Origin: Chlorobiaceae bacterium | Lineage (GTDB): Bacteria > Bacteroidota > Chlorobiia > Chlorobiales > Chlorobiaceae | Direction of reading: 5' to 3' | Length of the DNA: 64,000 bases | Assembly: GCA_013335405.1 (NCBI GenBank) | Contig: JAAXVR010000005.1 | Location: 35,421 to 99,420, forward strand | Part shown: positions 52,410 to 62,885 of the stretch, piece by piece | Numbering within the stretch: position 1 is the stretch's first letter | Layout of the letters: the number at the start of each line of letters is the position of its first letter | Notes under the pieces: generated by a model | Told to the model about the DNA's origin: nothing | What the model saw: the letters and a program-made list of their open reading frames with translations, nothing else | Database searches by the model: none | Position numbers and translations under genes: made by a program

Positions 52410-53609
52410 TTATTTTTCAGACCGGTTATCCACATCCTCGATGAACCTGATGATGATGCGCTCCGCATCCATTTCCGCCCCGTTCGTCTTCAGGGTGGCG
52501 AGTACCTGTGGGAGTACCATATTGCGGCGATGATTGCCTATGCGGATATTCAGCTCGTCCGCGTTCTTCGATAGCTGTATCTGTTCCTTCGGGATACCGG
52601 GAACATGAAGTTCGAGCTCGAAGCCCTCTTTCGTCTGCCGGATATCGAAGGGTTTGACGCTGTAATAAACCTTCGAAGGGTCGTCATCGCCGTAGAGCAG
52701 CTCCTTGAGCTTTTCGAGGGCGGTCAATCCGCATATTTCCCTCGAATATAACGGCACTTCCTTTACAGGCAGAGGACTGAAATTGTCGATAATCTCCTGG
52801 CGGTAGATTTTCTGGTTTTCCTTCCAGTAGTGGAAATAGGGATCATTCACTTCTGCCGGGATAATCCGGTTTGAAATGACAAGATCGACGGAAATCCCAT
52901 ACAGTCCGAGGTAGGCATAAGCCCGCATCGATTCCTTGATCACCATTTTTTCCGGATTGGTGACAAGCCGTACTGATGTGACGGTATGGTCGGTAAGGAT
53001 CCTGCCAAGGGAATCGATCTTCTCGTAAAATTCGTACGGGAGGTCCATCATCTGCTTGTCGGGCAGGGAAAAGCCTGCAAGAGGGCGGAAAATAGGCTCT
53101 ACCAGCGGCCTCAGGTACATGGCGACCTTCTCGAGAGGCTTGTAGAGACGCCGCATATACCAACCGGCAACCTCGGGAACACTCAGGAGTCGAAGCGCAG
53201 TGCCTGTCGGGGCCGAATCGATGACAAGAACGTCGTAATGACCTTCCTGGTGGTGTCGGAAAACCCTGACAAGACCGAAGATTTCATCCATTCCGGGCAG
53301 GATTGCCAGTTCCTCGGCCTGAACCCCGTCAAGGCCCCTTGCCTGAAGCACTTCGGTGATATATCGTTTCACCGTGCCCCAGTTCTGCTCGAGCTCCTGA
53401 AGCGCATCGAGTTCGGCCGCCCAGAGATTGCCGCATACCTCTTTCGGGTCATGGCCAAGATCCATATCGAAGCTGTCCGCAAGGGAATGCGCCGGATCGG
53501 TGCTCAGGACCAGGGTCTTGTAGCCAAGCTCCGCACAACGGAGACCGGTAGCGGCGGCCATCGAAGTTTTACCGACCCCCCCTTTGCCAGTCATGAGAAT
53601 AAGCCGCAT
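52410..53609 (-). CDS. ArsA/Get3-family ATPase with C-terminal HSP20-like domain
   Basis: [44 protein letters not shown]-terminal [38 protein letters not shown]. Confidence 0.9.
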   Translation of the reverse strand: MRLILMTGKGGVGKTSMAAATGLRCAELGYKTLVLSTDPAHSLADSFDMDLGHDPKEVCGNLWAAELDALQELEQNWGTVKRYITEVLQARGLDGVQAEELAILPGMDEIFGLVRVFRHHQEGHYDVLVIDSAPTGTALRLLSVPEVAGWYMRRLYKPLEKVAMYLRPLVEPIFRPLAGFSLPDKQMMDLPYEFYEKIDSLGRILTDHTVTSVRLVTNPEKMVIKESMRAYAYLGLYGISVDLVISNRIIPAEVNDPYFHYWKENQKIYRQEIIDNFSPLPVKEVPLYSREICGLTALEKLKELLYGDDDPSKVYYSVKPFDIRQTKEGFELELHVPGIPKEQIQLSKNADELNIRIGNHRRNMVLPQVLATLKTNGAEMDAERIIIRFIEDVDNRSEK

Positions 53610-53738
53610 AAATCCTCCCGAATATATTCAGGTAAAAAAAACGACCAATGCTATAACAGGCAGAAAGAGAAATTAGTTTACCGGCATCGTGCGCACCTGT
53701 CCGCAGCATCGCGGGCGGATAAGAATCCTCAATGAAAA

Positions 53739-54509
53739 TCAGACGCGTTTTTTTCTTGAGGGAATACTGAACAGGGTGCTGGTGATAACCGGAACGAGAA
53801 AGACGGCTACGGTAAGGACGGAGGTGATGATGTCGGCTTCATGTCCTTCCAGGAAGCGCATCACGGGATTTTCCGGCATAAAACGCTCCAGGGACGAAAC
53901 AGAGAGTTTCAGACCGAGAAACCCCATGACGACAAAAGCGCTCCCTTTCAGAAAAGGATAGCTCTCCATGAGGGTAATGAAACCCCTTGCAACGAAGCGC
54001 ATGGCAAGAATACCGATAAAAACCCCGGCATAGATCAGGATGATGTTATCGGTAAACGCGACGGCAGCGAATATGTTGTCTATGGAAAAAGCCAGGTCCA
54101 TCAGTTCGACAAGAATTATCGTCGAAACAAAGGGGCCTGTTTTATGTGATATCCAGCCGTAAAAACGGTTATGCTGCTTGTCGAAATAGTCATCGCTCAC
54201 TTCAGGGGTTTTTCTGCCCCTGAACCAGTTGATGAACAGGTAAAGAAGGTAGAGTCCCCCGAAAAGCTTCAACCACCATACCTTTACAAGAAAAGCAGCA
54301 AAAAAAAGACAGAGGCCCCGGAAAACATAGGCACCAAGGATCCCGTACTGGAGAGCCGCATACCGCTGTTTCACCGGAAGATCCATCACCATCGCGGCGA
54401 GCACGGCGGCATTGTCCACGGAAAGCAGGCTCTCGATGATGATCAGGTTTCCGATAACGAGCAGCGAAGCGAGCGGATAAGCGATGATTTGCTGGAAAAG
54501 TTCTGCCAT
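53739..54509 (-). CDS. TerC-family integral membrane protein
   Basis: IESLLSVDNAAVLAAMVMDLP, VELMDLAFSIDNIFAAVAF. Confidence 0.88.
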   Translation of the reverse strand: MAELFQQIIAYPLASLLVIGNLIIIESLLSVDNAAVLAAMVMDLPVKQRYAALQYGILGAYVFRGLCLFFAAFLVKVWWLKLFGGLYLLYLFINWFRGRKTPEVSDDYFDKQHNRFYGWISHKTGPFVSTIILVELMDLAFSIDNIFAAVAFTDNIILIYAGVFIGILAMRFVARGFITLMESYPFLKGSAFVVMGFLGLKLSVSSLERFMPENPVMRFLEGHEADIITSVLTVAVFLVPVITSTLFSIPSRKKRV

Positions 54510-54534
54510 AAGGCCGGATAAATTTCATGAACCG

Positions 54535-54590
54535 TCTGCCTGGAGAAGGTCATGTCCTGCACGCTGCAGTCATGACCTTCTCCAGGCAGA
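54535..54590. repeat. 20-bp perfect inverted repeat between kup and the TerC-family gene
   Basis: TCTGCCTGGAGAAGGTCATG at 54535-54554 and its exact reverse complement at 54571-54590, 16-nt loop. Confidence 0.9.
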
Positions 54591-54593
54591 CCA

Positions 54594-56507
54594 TCATATC
54601 TGGACAAGCAGGCCGATCTCGATAACCTGCCCGGATGGAAGATCATAGTATGCCGTCGCGCTCAGAGCGTTACGGGCCATCAATGCATAGAGTTTCTTGC
54701 GCCAAAGGCTCATCTTTGACTTAAGGCCTGTCACGATTTTTTCCCTGCTCAGGAAAAAGCTGATCGCCTCGGGCCTGAACTGCAGCCCCTGATGGTTCGC
54801 AAGTGCGATGACCTGCCTGATGTTTGGATATTCAAGGAAACCATATCTGGCTACAACCTTGAAAAACCCGTCGCCAAGCCTGATAACCTCGACCTTTCGA
54901 CTGTTGGGTACCCTGGGGATACGTTCCGTTGAAAAATGGAAAAACGCCACCTCCGAGTGCATGATCTTATTGTGCCTCAGATTATGAAGCATTGCAAGCG
55001 GCACCACGTCAGGGTTCGCCGTCAGGTAGACCGCCTGGCCGTTTACTCGCTGAGGCTGCTGAAGGGAAAGGCTCTGCAGGAACTCGTCAATGGTGAGTGT
55101 ACGATTTTTGAGCTGCTGCAGCAGAAGCGACCGACCCTGGTTCCAGGTAATCATGACCATGAACACGCCGAGCCCGATAACCAGCGGGAACCATGCACCG
55201 TGAAACAGCTTGGTGATACTTGCCCCGAAAAAGGAAAGATCGATGACCAGAAAAACACCGACAAGGGCATTGAGCCCGTAAACGTTCCATTTCCACAGAT
55301 CCCTGGCCACATAGTAGAAAAGAATGGTCGATATGAGCATGGTCGCCGTCACAGCGACACCGTAAGCAGCAGCCAGGCGACTGGACGATTCAAAACCTAT
55401 GACGAGTCCTATGGTCGCTATCATGAGCACCCAGTTGGCCGCAGGTACATAGATCTGCCCCATGTGCTTGGCGGAAGTGTGGGTCACGGTCAGCCTCGGC
55501 AGATAACCGAGCTGTATTGCCTGCTGCGTCAGCGAATACACTCCGGTGATAAGCGCCTGGGAAGCTATGATGGTCGCGGAAGTCGAAAGAATCACCATAG
55601 GTATCAGCGCCCATGAAGGCACAAGACCGTAGAAAGGATGGTGCGATTCACCAGGATGTGCCAGAAGCAGTGCTCCTTGTCCGAAATAGTTCAGAAGCAA
55701 TGCCGGAAGAACCAGCAGCAGCCAGGTCAGCCTGATGGGTTTTTTGCCGAAATGCCCCATGTCCGCATAAAGGGCTTCAGCTCCGGTAACGCTGAGAAAC
55801 ACCGCTCCCAGCACCATGAATCCCTGCATTTTGTTGCCAAGCAGGAAAGAGATGCCGTACCACGGAAAAATCGCCCTGAGGATCTGCGGGTAGCGGATGA
55901 CTTCAACGATACCAAGGATCCCGATAACAGTGAACCAGATAAAAATGACCGGTCCGAAAAAAGCGCCGACCCGCGCAGTCCCGTGATGCTGAAAGAGGAA
56001 AAGCGCAGCAAGGACCACGATGGTGACCGGAACTACCAGCCCCTTGAAGGCAGGTGCAATGATCTGCACACCCTCGACGGCACTGAGCACCGATATCGCC
56101 GGAGTGATCATTCCGTCACCATAAAGCAGGGCCGCGCCGAACAGGCCGATAGCGATGAGCAGCATGCGTTCATTGCCATTCTTCCTGCTGTTCGTGATAA
56201 TCAGCGACGTCAGCGCAAGAATGCCTCCTTCGCCCTGGTTATCGGCCTTCATGATGTAGGTGAGATATTTGATGGTCACAATCATGATAAGCGACCACAC
56301 AAGAAGGGAAAGCACCCCGAGAATATTCGCCTGGGTTACCGGAATGCCGTAATCCCCGTGAAAACACTCACGCACTGCATAGAGAGGACTTGTTCCTATA
56401 TCGCCGAATACGACGCCGAGAGCTGCGAGTGAAAGACCGGCAAGCCTTTTCAACCCTGACGGGCCTGAAAAATCATGTATATCAGGTTCTTCTGGTAAAG
56501 ATGACAT
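54594..56507 (-). CDS. kup: KUP-family potassium transporter
   Basis: LAALGVVFGDIGTSPLYAVRECF, YGDGMITPAISVLSAVEG, VTGAEALYADMGHFG. Confidence 0.95.
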   Translation of the reverse strand: MSSLPEEPDIHDFSGPSGLKRLAGLSLAALGVVFGDIGTSPLYAVRECFHGDYGIPVTQANILGVLSLLVWSLIMIVTIKYLTYIMKADNQGEGGILALTSLIITNSRKNGNERMLLIAIGLFGAALLYGDGMITPAISVLSAVEGVQIIAPAFKGLVVPVTIVVLAALFLFQHHGTARVGAFFGPVIFIWFTVIGILGIVEVIRYPQILRAIFPWYGISFLLGNKMQGFMVLGAVFLSVTGAEALYADMGHFGKKPIRLTWLLLVLPALLLNYFGQGALLLAHPGESHHPFYGLVPSWALIPMVILSTSATIIASQALITGVYSLTQQAIQLGYLPRLTVTHTSAKHMGQIYVPAANWVLMIATIGLVIGFESSSRLAAAYGVAVTATMLISTILFYYVARDLWKWNVYGLNALVGVFLVIDLSFFGASITKLFHGAWFPLVIGLGVFMVMITWNQGRSLLLQQLKNRTLTIDEFLQSLSLQQPQRVNGQAVYLTANPDVVPLAMLHNLRHNKIMHSEVAFFHFSTERIPRVPNSRKVEVIRLGDGFFKVVARYGFLEYPNIRQVIALANHQGLQFRPEAISFFLSREKIVTGLKSKMSLWRKKLYALMARNALSATAYYDLPSGQVIEIGLLVQI

Positions 56508-56709
56508 ATTTATACTTAGTACACTGGATGAAAACAATGCCGATTGAGCTCTGCTACCTGTTGTTCCGGCATGCTTTTTCAGACATTCCGCTAAAATTAA
56601 AAAGACACAAGAAGCTCCTTGAGCTAAAAATATTAAGCCATCACAATAACCGACATTATAAATACCGCAAAAAAGAAAGTAATCTTACCTCAGCCAATAT
56701 AACAATAGT

Positions 56710-56907
56710 TCACAAAACAAGAACCTCCCTCACGGGGTCACAGGCAAGATGAGGGTCCGCTGATCCCGCAAAGACCTCTCCCGCATACTCCCCGTGCAAA
56801 TCAACACTCTTGTATGCATCTGCCTTTTCTACGCATTGTCCTGTTTCGGAAAATGAAACAAATTCAACAATAACTGGATGAAAACATCTTTTTTCCAGCC
56901 CGTTCAC
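56710..56907 (-). CDS. Possible small hypothetical protein (GTG start)
   Basis: 65 aa FHPVIVEFVSFSETGQCVEKADAYKSVDLHGEYAGEVFAGSADPHLACDPVREVLVL has coding-like composition in an otherwise AT-rich gap. Confidence 0.4.
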   Translation of the reverse strand: MNGLEKRCFHPVIVEFVSFSETGQCVEKADAYKSVDLHGEYAGEVFAGSADPHLACDPVREVLVL

Positions 56908-57141
56908 ATCCTTGCCTGAAAGCTTTATTACTTCATATTATTTTATAATTAACTCTTATTTTACATCTTCCACCGAGAACACCCGAAAAAGAGAGGTTAT
57001 TGCCGTAATATTTCTTTTTTAATTTATATTTTTTATATTATCAGGGGAATAGAGATTGAATTGGTTTTTGATTTTTATTCATTTCGCCCGTTCCGTTCGA
57101 GCATTGTCAGTGGAGGAACGGCTAATCAAATTCGTGAGCTT

Positions 57142-57642
57142 ATGAAGTATGGCAAAACAATTTTCACAGCATCGCTTATCGCAATCCTGATATCGTCAGG
57201 CCTTACAGCAGGAATTGCGGAAACACCCGCCCCGGAACAGACCGACAACCGGAATATCTTCAGCACCATTTCAGAAACCGCAAAAAAAATCGGGAACCTG
57301 TTCTCCTCGCCGGCTAATTTGAAAACAAGCGGCAGTCCTTTTCTTGTAACCCGCGGCACAGCATCCTATTATGCTGACCAGTTCCAGGGGCGAAGAACCG
57401 CGAACGGAGAAACGTTCAATATGCATGAACTGACTGCCGCTCACCGCTCCCTTCCTTTCGGAACCTGGGTGAAGGTAACCAACATGAACAATGGAAAGGA
57501 TGTGATTGTCCGTATCAATGACCGCGGACCATATGTCAAGGGAAGAATTATCGACCTTTCTATCGGAGCCGCAAAAGAACTGGGTATCGTTCATTCCGGT
57601 ATAGTTAAAGTCAGGCTTGAAGCTTTCCGGCCCGAATCCTGA
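57142..57642 (+). CDS. Septal ring lytic transglycosylase RlpA family protein (copy 1)
   Basis: [60 protein letters not shown] double-psi beta-barrel. Confidence 0.9.
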   Translation: MKYGKTIFTASLIAILISSGLTAGIAETPAPEQTDNRNIFSTISETAKKIGNLFSSPANLKTSGSPFLVTRGTASYYADQFQGRRTANGETFNMHELTAAHRSLPFGTWVKVTNMNNGKDVIVRINDRGPYVKGRIIDLSIGAAKELGIVHSGIVKVRLEAFRPES

Positions 57643-57972
57643 TCATCAGCTGTCAAAGCCTTCCGGCGGGGCTTGCCCGGATGGCTTGTTTTTTCTGGTT
57701 AAATTTTGTAGGTTAAATCTTGTTCCGTTTTATTTTTTTACTGTTCGGCAACAAAAGGCGACTGTTTTTTTCTTAACGCCGGAAACGGATCTGACCTTCA
57801 GGGAGCATCCGTTCATACAGTCGCTGCCCCGCCTTCATTCACACGGCACCAGCTATCCTTGCGGATCGCAACATGCTGTACCTTCAAGTGCAGCAATACA
57901 ATAATCTGAGAACCTTGCGGAAAGCTCTCAAGGCAGTAACGTTTAAAAAACGCTTGAAAACCTTTGGAAATC

Positions 57973-58476
57973 ATGACGCAAAAGAAACGAACCCGTTTTT
58001 CTGCGGTATTTTTTATCCTGACGGCATGCATATTGACCGCATTCTCCTACGGCACACTTTCAGCCTCCGAAACACAGGAATTTCCCGATCCGGCAAAACC
58101 GGATATGGCCTGGTTTCCTGAAAACACCATGGCAAACCCGGCTTCTTCGACAAGCAGGAACCAGGATGAACCAGTCAGGAAACAGTTCATTGCGGAAGGC
58201 AAAGCCTCCTATTATGGCAACCGGTTTCATGGAAGAAAAACAGCAAGCGGCGAGTTCTTCAATCTCCGCCACTTCACAGCAGCACACCGCACCCTCGCGT
58301 TCGGAACAAATGTCAGGGTCATCAATCTGGATAACGGCAAGAACGTCATCGTCCGTATCAACGACAGAGGACCGTTCATGAAGGGACGAATCATAGACGT
58401 CTCACAGGCAGCAGCAAGAGAGATCGGCCTGCTCGGCAACGGGACCGCCAATGTCCGCATAGAAGCTTACAACTGA
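57973..58476 (+). CDS. Septal ring lytic transglycosylase RlpA family protein (copy 2)
   Basis: [60 protein letters not shown]. Confidence 0.9.
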   Translation: MTQKKRTRFSAVFFILTACILTAFSYGTLSASETQEFPDPAKPDMAWFPENTMANPASSTSRNQDEPVRKQFIAEGKASYYGNRFHGRKTASGEFFNLRHFTAAHRTLAFGTNVRVINLDNGKNVIVRINDRGPFMKGRIIDVSQAAAREIGLLGNGTANVRIEAYN

Positions 58477-58604
58477 AGAACAGCTCCCTTTTATCTGCGG
58501 AAAATGTCCCGGGCGTAACAGTGCCGTTGCCGTTGAGCCGGACGAACATCTGAACATGCAGAGTCTGCTTGAGGATTTCGACAGCAATAGCGGTTTTCCG
58601 ATGT

Positions 58605-59321
58605 TCACGGTTTCCTGAACACCATCACAAGGCCCGAATTGGAGTCTTCATCGAAAACCGACTTGTCAAACCCGGCATACTGGCCTTCGAAGTCAAAGCC
58701 GAGGCGTTTATGAAGTTTTCCATATGCGTCACTTGTCGTGGGGTAAAGAGACGAACTATCATGAAATAGCGTAGCCCCTCCCGCGACGAGCCTCACATCG
58801 AAAACAACCCGTTCTGCCGAGATAACCGGATAGGAGCGGAAAAACGAAACGTTTCCTTCCGCAATTTTTTTCTCGGGAAAAAAGTACTCTTTCAGTGTCA
58901 GCAGGTAATCCCAGTTCACGACCTGAAAAACCCAGCAACCCCCTTTTTCGAGAGTCGTATGGACCCTTGTGAGAAAAGGTTCGAGAAACGACGGATGCAG
59001 ATGGGAGAGAACATTTCCGATGCAGTAGATCATCCTGAAGCTCCCCTTGAACGCATCCCGTGCTGCAATATCGATACATCTGAATGATACTCCGGGATAA
59101 GCGTCCGTTGCGGCAGCAATCATTTTCACATCGAGATCGATCCCTTCAGCACTGAATCCGTCACTCGAAAACCTCCCGCAGTAATGGCCCGGACCGCAGC
59201 CCGCATCCAGCAGGCGATCGCCCTTTTTACCGGCAAACTCCCGAAGAAAGGTATAGACCTCTTCCCGGAAAGGAAATACCTGTTCGTAATAAGGTGCGAA
59301 TTCGCTGTAAAATGAAGCCAT
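58605..59321 (-). CDS. Class I SAM-dependent methyltransferase
   Basis: LLDAGCGPGHYCGRFSSDGFSAEGIDLDVKMI. Confidence 0.88.
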   Translation of the reverse strand: MASFYSEFAPYYEQVFPFREEVYTFLREFAGKKGDRLLDAGCGPGHYCGRFSSDGFSAEGIDLDVKMIAAATDAYPGVSFRCIDIAARDAFKGSFRMIYCIGNVLSHLHPSFLEPFLTRVHTTLEKGGCWVFQVVNWDYLLTLKEYFFPEKKIAEGNVSFFRSYPVISAERVVFDVRLVAGGATLFHDSSSLYPTTSDAYGKLHKRLGFDFEGQYAGFDKSVFDEDSNSGLVMVFRKP

Positions 59322-59397
59322 GACTCACAAATTGCGTCCCGGAGAGAACGTTGCGTTATGTTACAGAACAATACGAAACAACCGATACCTCGGGCAG

Positions 59398-61230
59398 TCA
59401 TCGGGTATCGGCTGCTTTTTTCACGAACTCGGCAAAAGAACCCGCATCCATGAGGCCGACGACCCTGAACCCTGCAAGTTCCTGTCCATTCCTGTCGAAA
59501 AAGATGATCCCCGGAGGGCCGAACAACCCGAACTTCTTCATCAGCGCACGGTCATCATCACTGTTCGCGGTTACGTCAACCTGCAACAGCGTCAGCTTCC
59601 CGAGTTCCGCCCTCACCTTCGGATCATTGAACGTGAAGCGCTCCATCTCCTTGCACGCCACACACCAGTCCGCATAGAACTCCAGCATCAACGGCCGCTC
59701 TGCACGCTTCAACGCCTCGTCCAGCTCCGACACCGTCTTGATCCGTCTGAACGATACCTTCTCCTCTGAGCCTCTCGTATTTCCCGACAAAGCCTGCAGA
59801 TGGCCGAGCGGCTCCAGCGCATTCCGCCCTCCCGATGCGGCTCCCGCCAGTTCGAGAACACCGGCGATAAAAAGCACCAGCCCCAGCGCCTTGCCGAACC
59901 GCTGCGCTATCGTCGGCGTTGCCGGCAACATCTCGAATACCTTCAGGAACACCGCGCACAGGATTGCAAACGCTCCCCATGCCGTCATCACTCCCTGAGC
60001 GGAAAGCACCGGCGATACCATCCATATCGCTACAGCTATCAGCAGCAGCCCGAACAGATATTTCACTCCTACCATCCACGCTCCGGCCCTCGGCAGCAGG
60101 CTTCCTGCAGAAAGCCCAACCAGCAGCAGCGGTACGCTCATGCCCGCAGCCATCGAAAACAGCGCAAGGCCGCCGATCACCACGTTCTTTGTCTGGCTGA
60201 TATACACAAGTGTCCCCGCAAGCGGCGCCGCCACGCACGGGCCCACAATCAAAGCCGACAACGCGCCCATCACGAACACTCCCACAAATTTGCCGCTTTT
60301 CAGCTTGCAGGAAGTATGGTTCAGGCGGTTCTGGATTACCGCAGGCATCTGCAACTGGTACACATCAAACATGGAGAGCGACAGCAGCACCATGAGCAGC
60401 GCAAACAGCACCAGCACCCACGGCTTCTGCAGCGCACCTGCAAGTCCTTCGCCGGCAAGCCCCGCCGCTACGCCCAGAGAGGTATATACCAGCGACATGC
60501 CAAGGCAGTATGCCACCGACATCAGAAAGCTCCGCCGACGGGTCACTTCACCCTCGCCCACGATGATCGACGACAGGATCGGAAGCATCGGAAGCACGCA
60601 CGGGGTCAGCGACAACAGGAGACCGAAAAACAGGAACGCAAGCCCGATTTTCCAAAGGCTCCCGCCCGCAAGCGTGGAGCGGGCCAGCGACAGATCATTT
60701 TCCCCTCCGGCAGGGACGGTTTTCGGCACCTCTGCCACTGCAGAAACGGCCAACGGGGAAACGGGCTGATCGGTGGCAGCTACAAGCGATCCCGGTTTCG
60801 ACGCATCGACTTCATACTCCCTCGTTATCGGTGGATAGCACAGGCCCTCCTCCGAACACCCCTGGTACTCCACCTTCACTGTGAATTTCCCCTCCGACTT
60901 CACCACCGGTACACTGACGTCCAGCCTGTCATGGTAGATCTCCATCTTTTCCCCGCTCGACGGATCGCTCACCGTTATCCCGCTCGGCATCGCCGGAGAC
61001 TTCACCTCTGCACTGCCCTTCGATACCCCAATCTTCACCTGATCACGGTAGAGCTTGTACCCTTCAGCGATATCCCAATGGAACAGCAGCATCCGGTCCT
61101 CACCAAACGAGGCCTTCAGTACGAAGGCCTGGCCCGGATCGAGAAAATCCGAGCCGACCGCCCTGCCGAACATTGCCGGCAGCAGAAGTACCATCATCAC
61201 AACTGTCCTTGTGAACACTCCGCTTTTCAT
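59398..61230 (-). CDS. dsbD: Thiol:disulfide interchange protein DsbD
   Basis: N-terminal DsbD alpha-like domain, TPCVLPMLPILSSIIVG transmembrane region, C-terminal thioredoxin domain EFYADWCVACKEMERFTF; ORF also open to 61257. Confidence 0.93.
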   Translation of the reverse strand: MKSGVFTRTVVMMVLLLPAMFGRAVGSDFLDPGQAFVLKASFGEDRMLLFHWDIAEGYKLYRDQVKIGVSKGSAEVKSPAMPSGITVSDPSSGEKMEIYHDRLDVSVPVVKSEGKFTVKVEYQGCSEEGLCYPPITREYEVDASKPGSLVAATDQPVSPLAVSAVAEVPKTVPAGGENDLSLARSTLAGGSLWKIGLAFLFFGLLLSLTPCVLPMLPILSSIIVGEGEVTRRRSFLMSVAYCLGMSLVYTSLGVAAGLAGEGLAGALQKPWVLVLFALLMVLLSLSMFDVYQLQMPAVIQNRLNHTSCKLKSGKFVGVFVMGALSALIVGPCVAAPLAGTLVYISQTKNVVIGGLALFSMAAGMSVPLLLVGLSAGSLLPRAGAWMVGVKYLFGLLLIAVAIWMVSPVLSAQGVMTAWGAFAILCAVFLKVFEMLPATPTIAQRFGKALGLVLFIAGVLELAGAASGGRNALEPLGHLQALSGNTRGSEEKVSFRRIKTVSELDEALKRAERPLMLEFYADWCVACKEMERFTFNDPKVRAELGKLTLLQVDVTANSDDDRALMKKFGLFGPPGIIFFDRNGQELAGFRVVGLMDAGSFAEFVKKAADTR

Positions 61231-61256
61231 CCGCTCCTCCATGGGTTCCTGACACA

Positions 61257-62144
61257 TTAATTTCTGTGGTGTATTTGTCCGTTCCTGTCTACCGCAAGAT
61301 ATTTCATACCTGTTCCTTCAAGATAGGAATACCCGTCGTTTTCCTTCAGCATTGCAATCGTCGAACGGCTGCCGGCAAGCAGTGTCGTTGCCGCAAGGAC
61401 AGTCACCGACCTCCAGCCATTCACCGGAGTACCTGTAAGTGGACTGAGAATATGGCAGTACCTCTCACCATCCTTTTCAAAAAAACGCTCGTAATCACCG
61501 CTCGTTGCCAGAGCACCGGAATAGAGTGGTATAGAAGCAATCGTCTGCTTATTAATGCGCGGGTCCTGTATGCCTATAACCCATGGACTTCCGTCCGGTT
61601 TCGGCCCGACAACCCGGATATCGCCTCCGAGATTGACGTAACCATATCTGACTCCCTGTTTCTGCAGGATTTCCGCTGCACGATCCGCTGCATATTCCTT
61701 GCCGAATCCCCCGAAATCGATCTCCATACTCGCGTGAGGCAGGTAAACGCTTTTTTCCACACGGACAACACACTCCCAGCCAACCAGCTGTAGCAATGAT
61801 TCAAGACTCTTACGTTCCGGAATCGCTCCGTCCCTGAAATTCCATGCCCTGCGAAGAACGCCGGAAGTAATGTCGAACAGCCCTCCACTGCTCTTGAAAA
61901 AAGCGTCGGCGAATCGCATAAGAGTCAATGTCTCTTCATCGCACTCTACGCTTTCAATACCCGCAGCGGCATTGATCTTCGATATAATACTATCAGGAAG
62001 GTAGCGTGAATATTTTTTCTCGATCCTCGAAATCTCGACGATCGCTCTCTCTGCCGTGATTTCCGACGTTTTTCTGCTGTCTCCGGCAATCAATATCTCA
62101 CAGGCGCTTGCCATTGCTTCGAAACCAAATCGGAAAATATTCAT
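61257..62144 (-). CDS. apbE: FAD:protein FMN transferase
   Basis: FDITSGVLRRAWNFRDGAIP, DFGGFGKEYAADRAAEIL, YVNLGGDIRVVGPKPDGSPWVIGIQDP, LSPLTGTPVNGWRSVTVLA. Confidence 0.92.
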   Translation of the reverse strand: MNIFRFGFEAMASACEILIAGDSRKTSEITAERAIVEISRIEKKYSRYLPDSIISKINAAAGIESVECDEETLTLMRFADAFFKSSGGLFDITSGVLRRAWNFRDGAIPERKSLESLLQLVGWECVVRVEKSVYLPHASMEIDFGGFGKEYAADRAAEILQKQGVRYGYVNLGGDIRVVGPKPDGSPWVIGIQDPRINKQTIASIPLYSGALATSGDYERFFEKDGERYCHILSPLTGTPVNGWRSVTVLAATTLLAGSRSTIAMLKENDGYSYLEGTGMKYLAVDRNGQIHHRN

Positions 62145-62161
62145 GATAATGAACAATACGT

Positions 62162-62625
62162 TTATTGAAACTTCCACTGTTCAGAACTCTCGTGAAACGC
62201 AAAGCTGAATATTCCTGCTGCTGTAAGCAGCGACACTCGGATCACTGTTGCCGAAAAGGCTTCAATCGTCACGTTGTTTGTAACGTTTATCTGCCAGTTT
62301 TTCCTCAGTTTCCCGGCAATCTTCATACCGAGCGTATAAGTCCCGAACGATGAAAAGCGCTGGTCCTCTAATAATATACGGCGCTGGCTGGAGGTTCCGT
62401 TGAAGTATCAGTATGGGACTTTTCATAATCACCAACAGGAATAAGTAATCCGCCGCCGCTTAGCGAATCAAACCTCACCCCGGGCGTGAGCCATCCATCC
62501 ATGGGGCTGCGGCTGGATATATTCTGCACCAAAGTATGTGCCCATACACCCCCAACTGCCTCCTGCAATAACGGCAGGAAAGTTGATGCACCTGAAGAAG
62601 CAGGGGAAGCAGTTGAGAATATCAT
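62162..62625 (-). pseudogene. Probable frameshifted C-terminal remnant of a DUF3570-like outer-membrane protein
   Basis: Frame 1 gives ...SRSPMDGWLTPGVRFDSLSGGGLLIPVGDYEKSHTDTSTEPPASAVYY*; continuing in another frame gives DQRFSSFGTYTLGMKIAGKLRKNWQINVTNNVTIEAFSATVIRV..., resembling the DUF3570 C-terminus. Position next to apbE matches known DUF3570 gene neighbourhoods. Confidence 0.45.
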
Positions 62626-62885
62626 GCATAACCGGATATAATAAACACCGGAAGCATACCGAAGCTACGACTGAAAGACCTGAACGTAACCGCCGGGACA
62701 GGATGCATCATACAGAATACCTGACAATCGTTACTTCGTCATAAAAAAACGGTCCGTGCACCGAGCAACCGGTACAATGAACTATTGACGCTTCACGATC
62801 CGGAAACATACAGCTTTCCGCAGGATTTTCGCTTCAATGATATAACTGCATGTTCCCGGATTTACAATAACGGCAGTAAAAAGGT

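Noticed and set aside
55638-56432. 264-aa + strand ORF
   Set aside because: Antisense to kup; charged mirror of transmembrane codons.
57617-57904. 95-aa + strand ORF between the rlpA genes
   Set aside because: Overlaps the rlpA copy 1 end and has low-complexity, non-conserved-looking sequence; no support for coding.
59800-61260. 486-aa + strand ORF
   Set aside because: Exactly antisense to dsbD; His/Gln/Arg-rich composition typical of a shadow frame.
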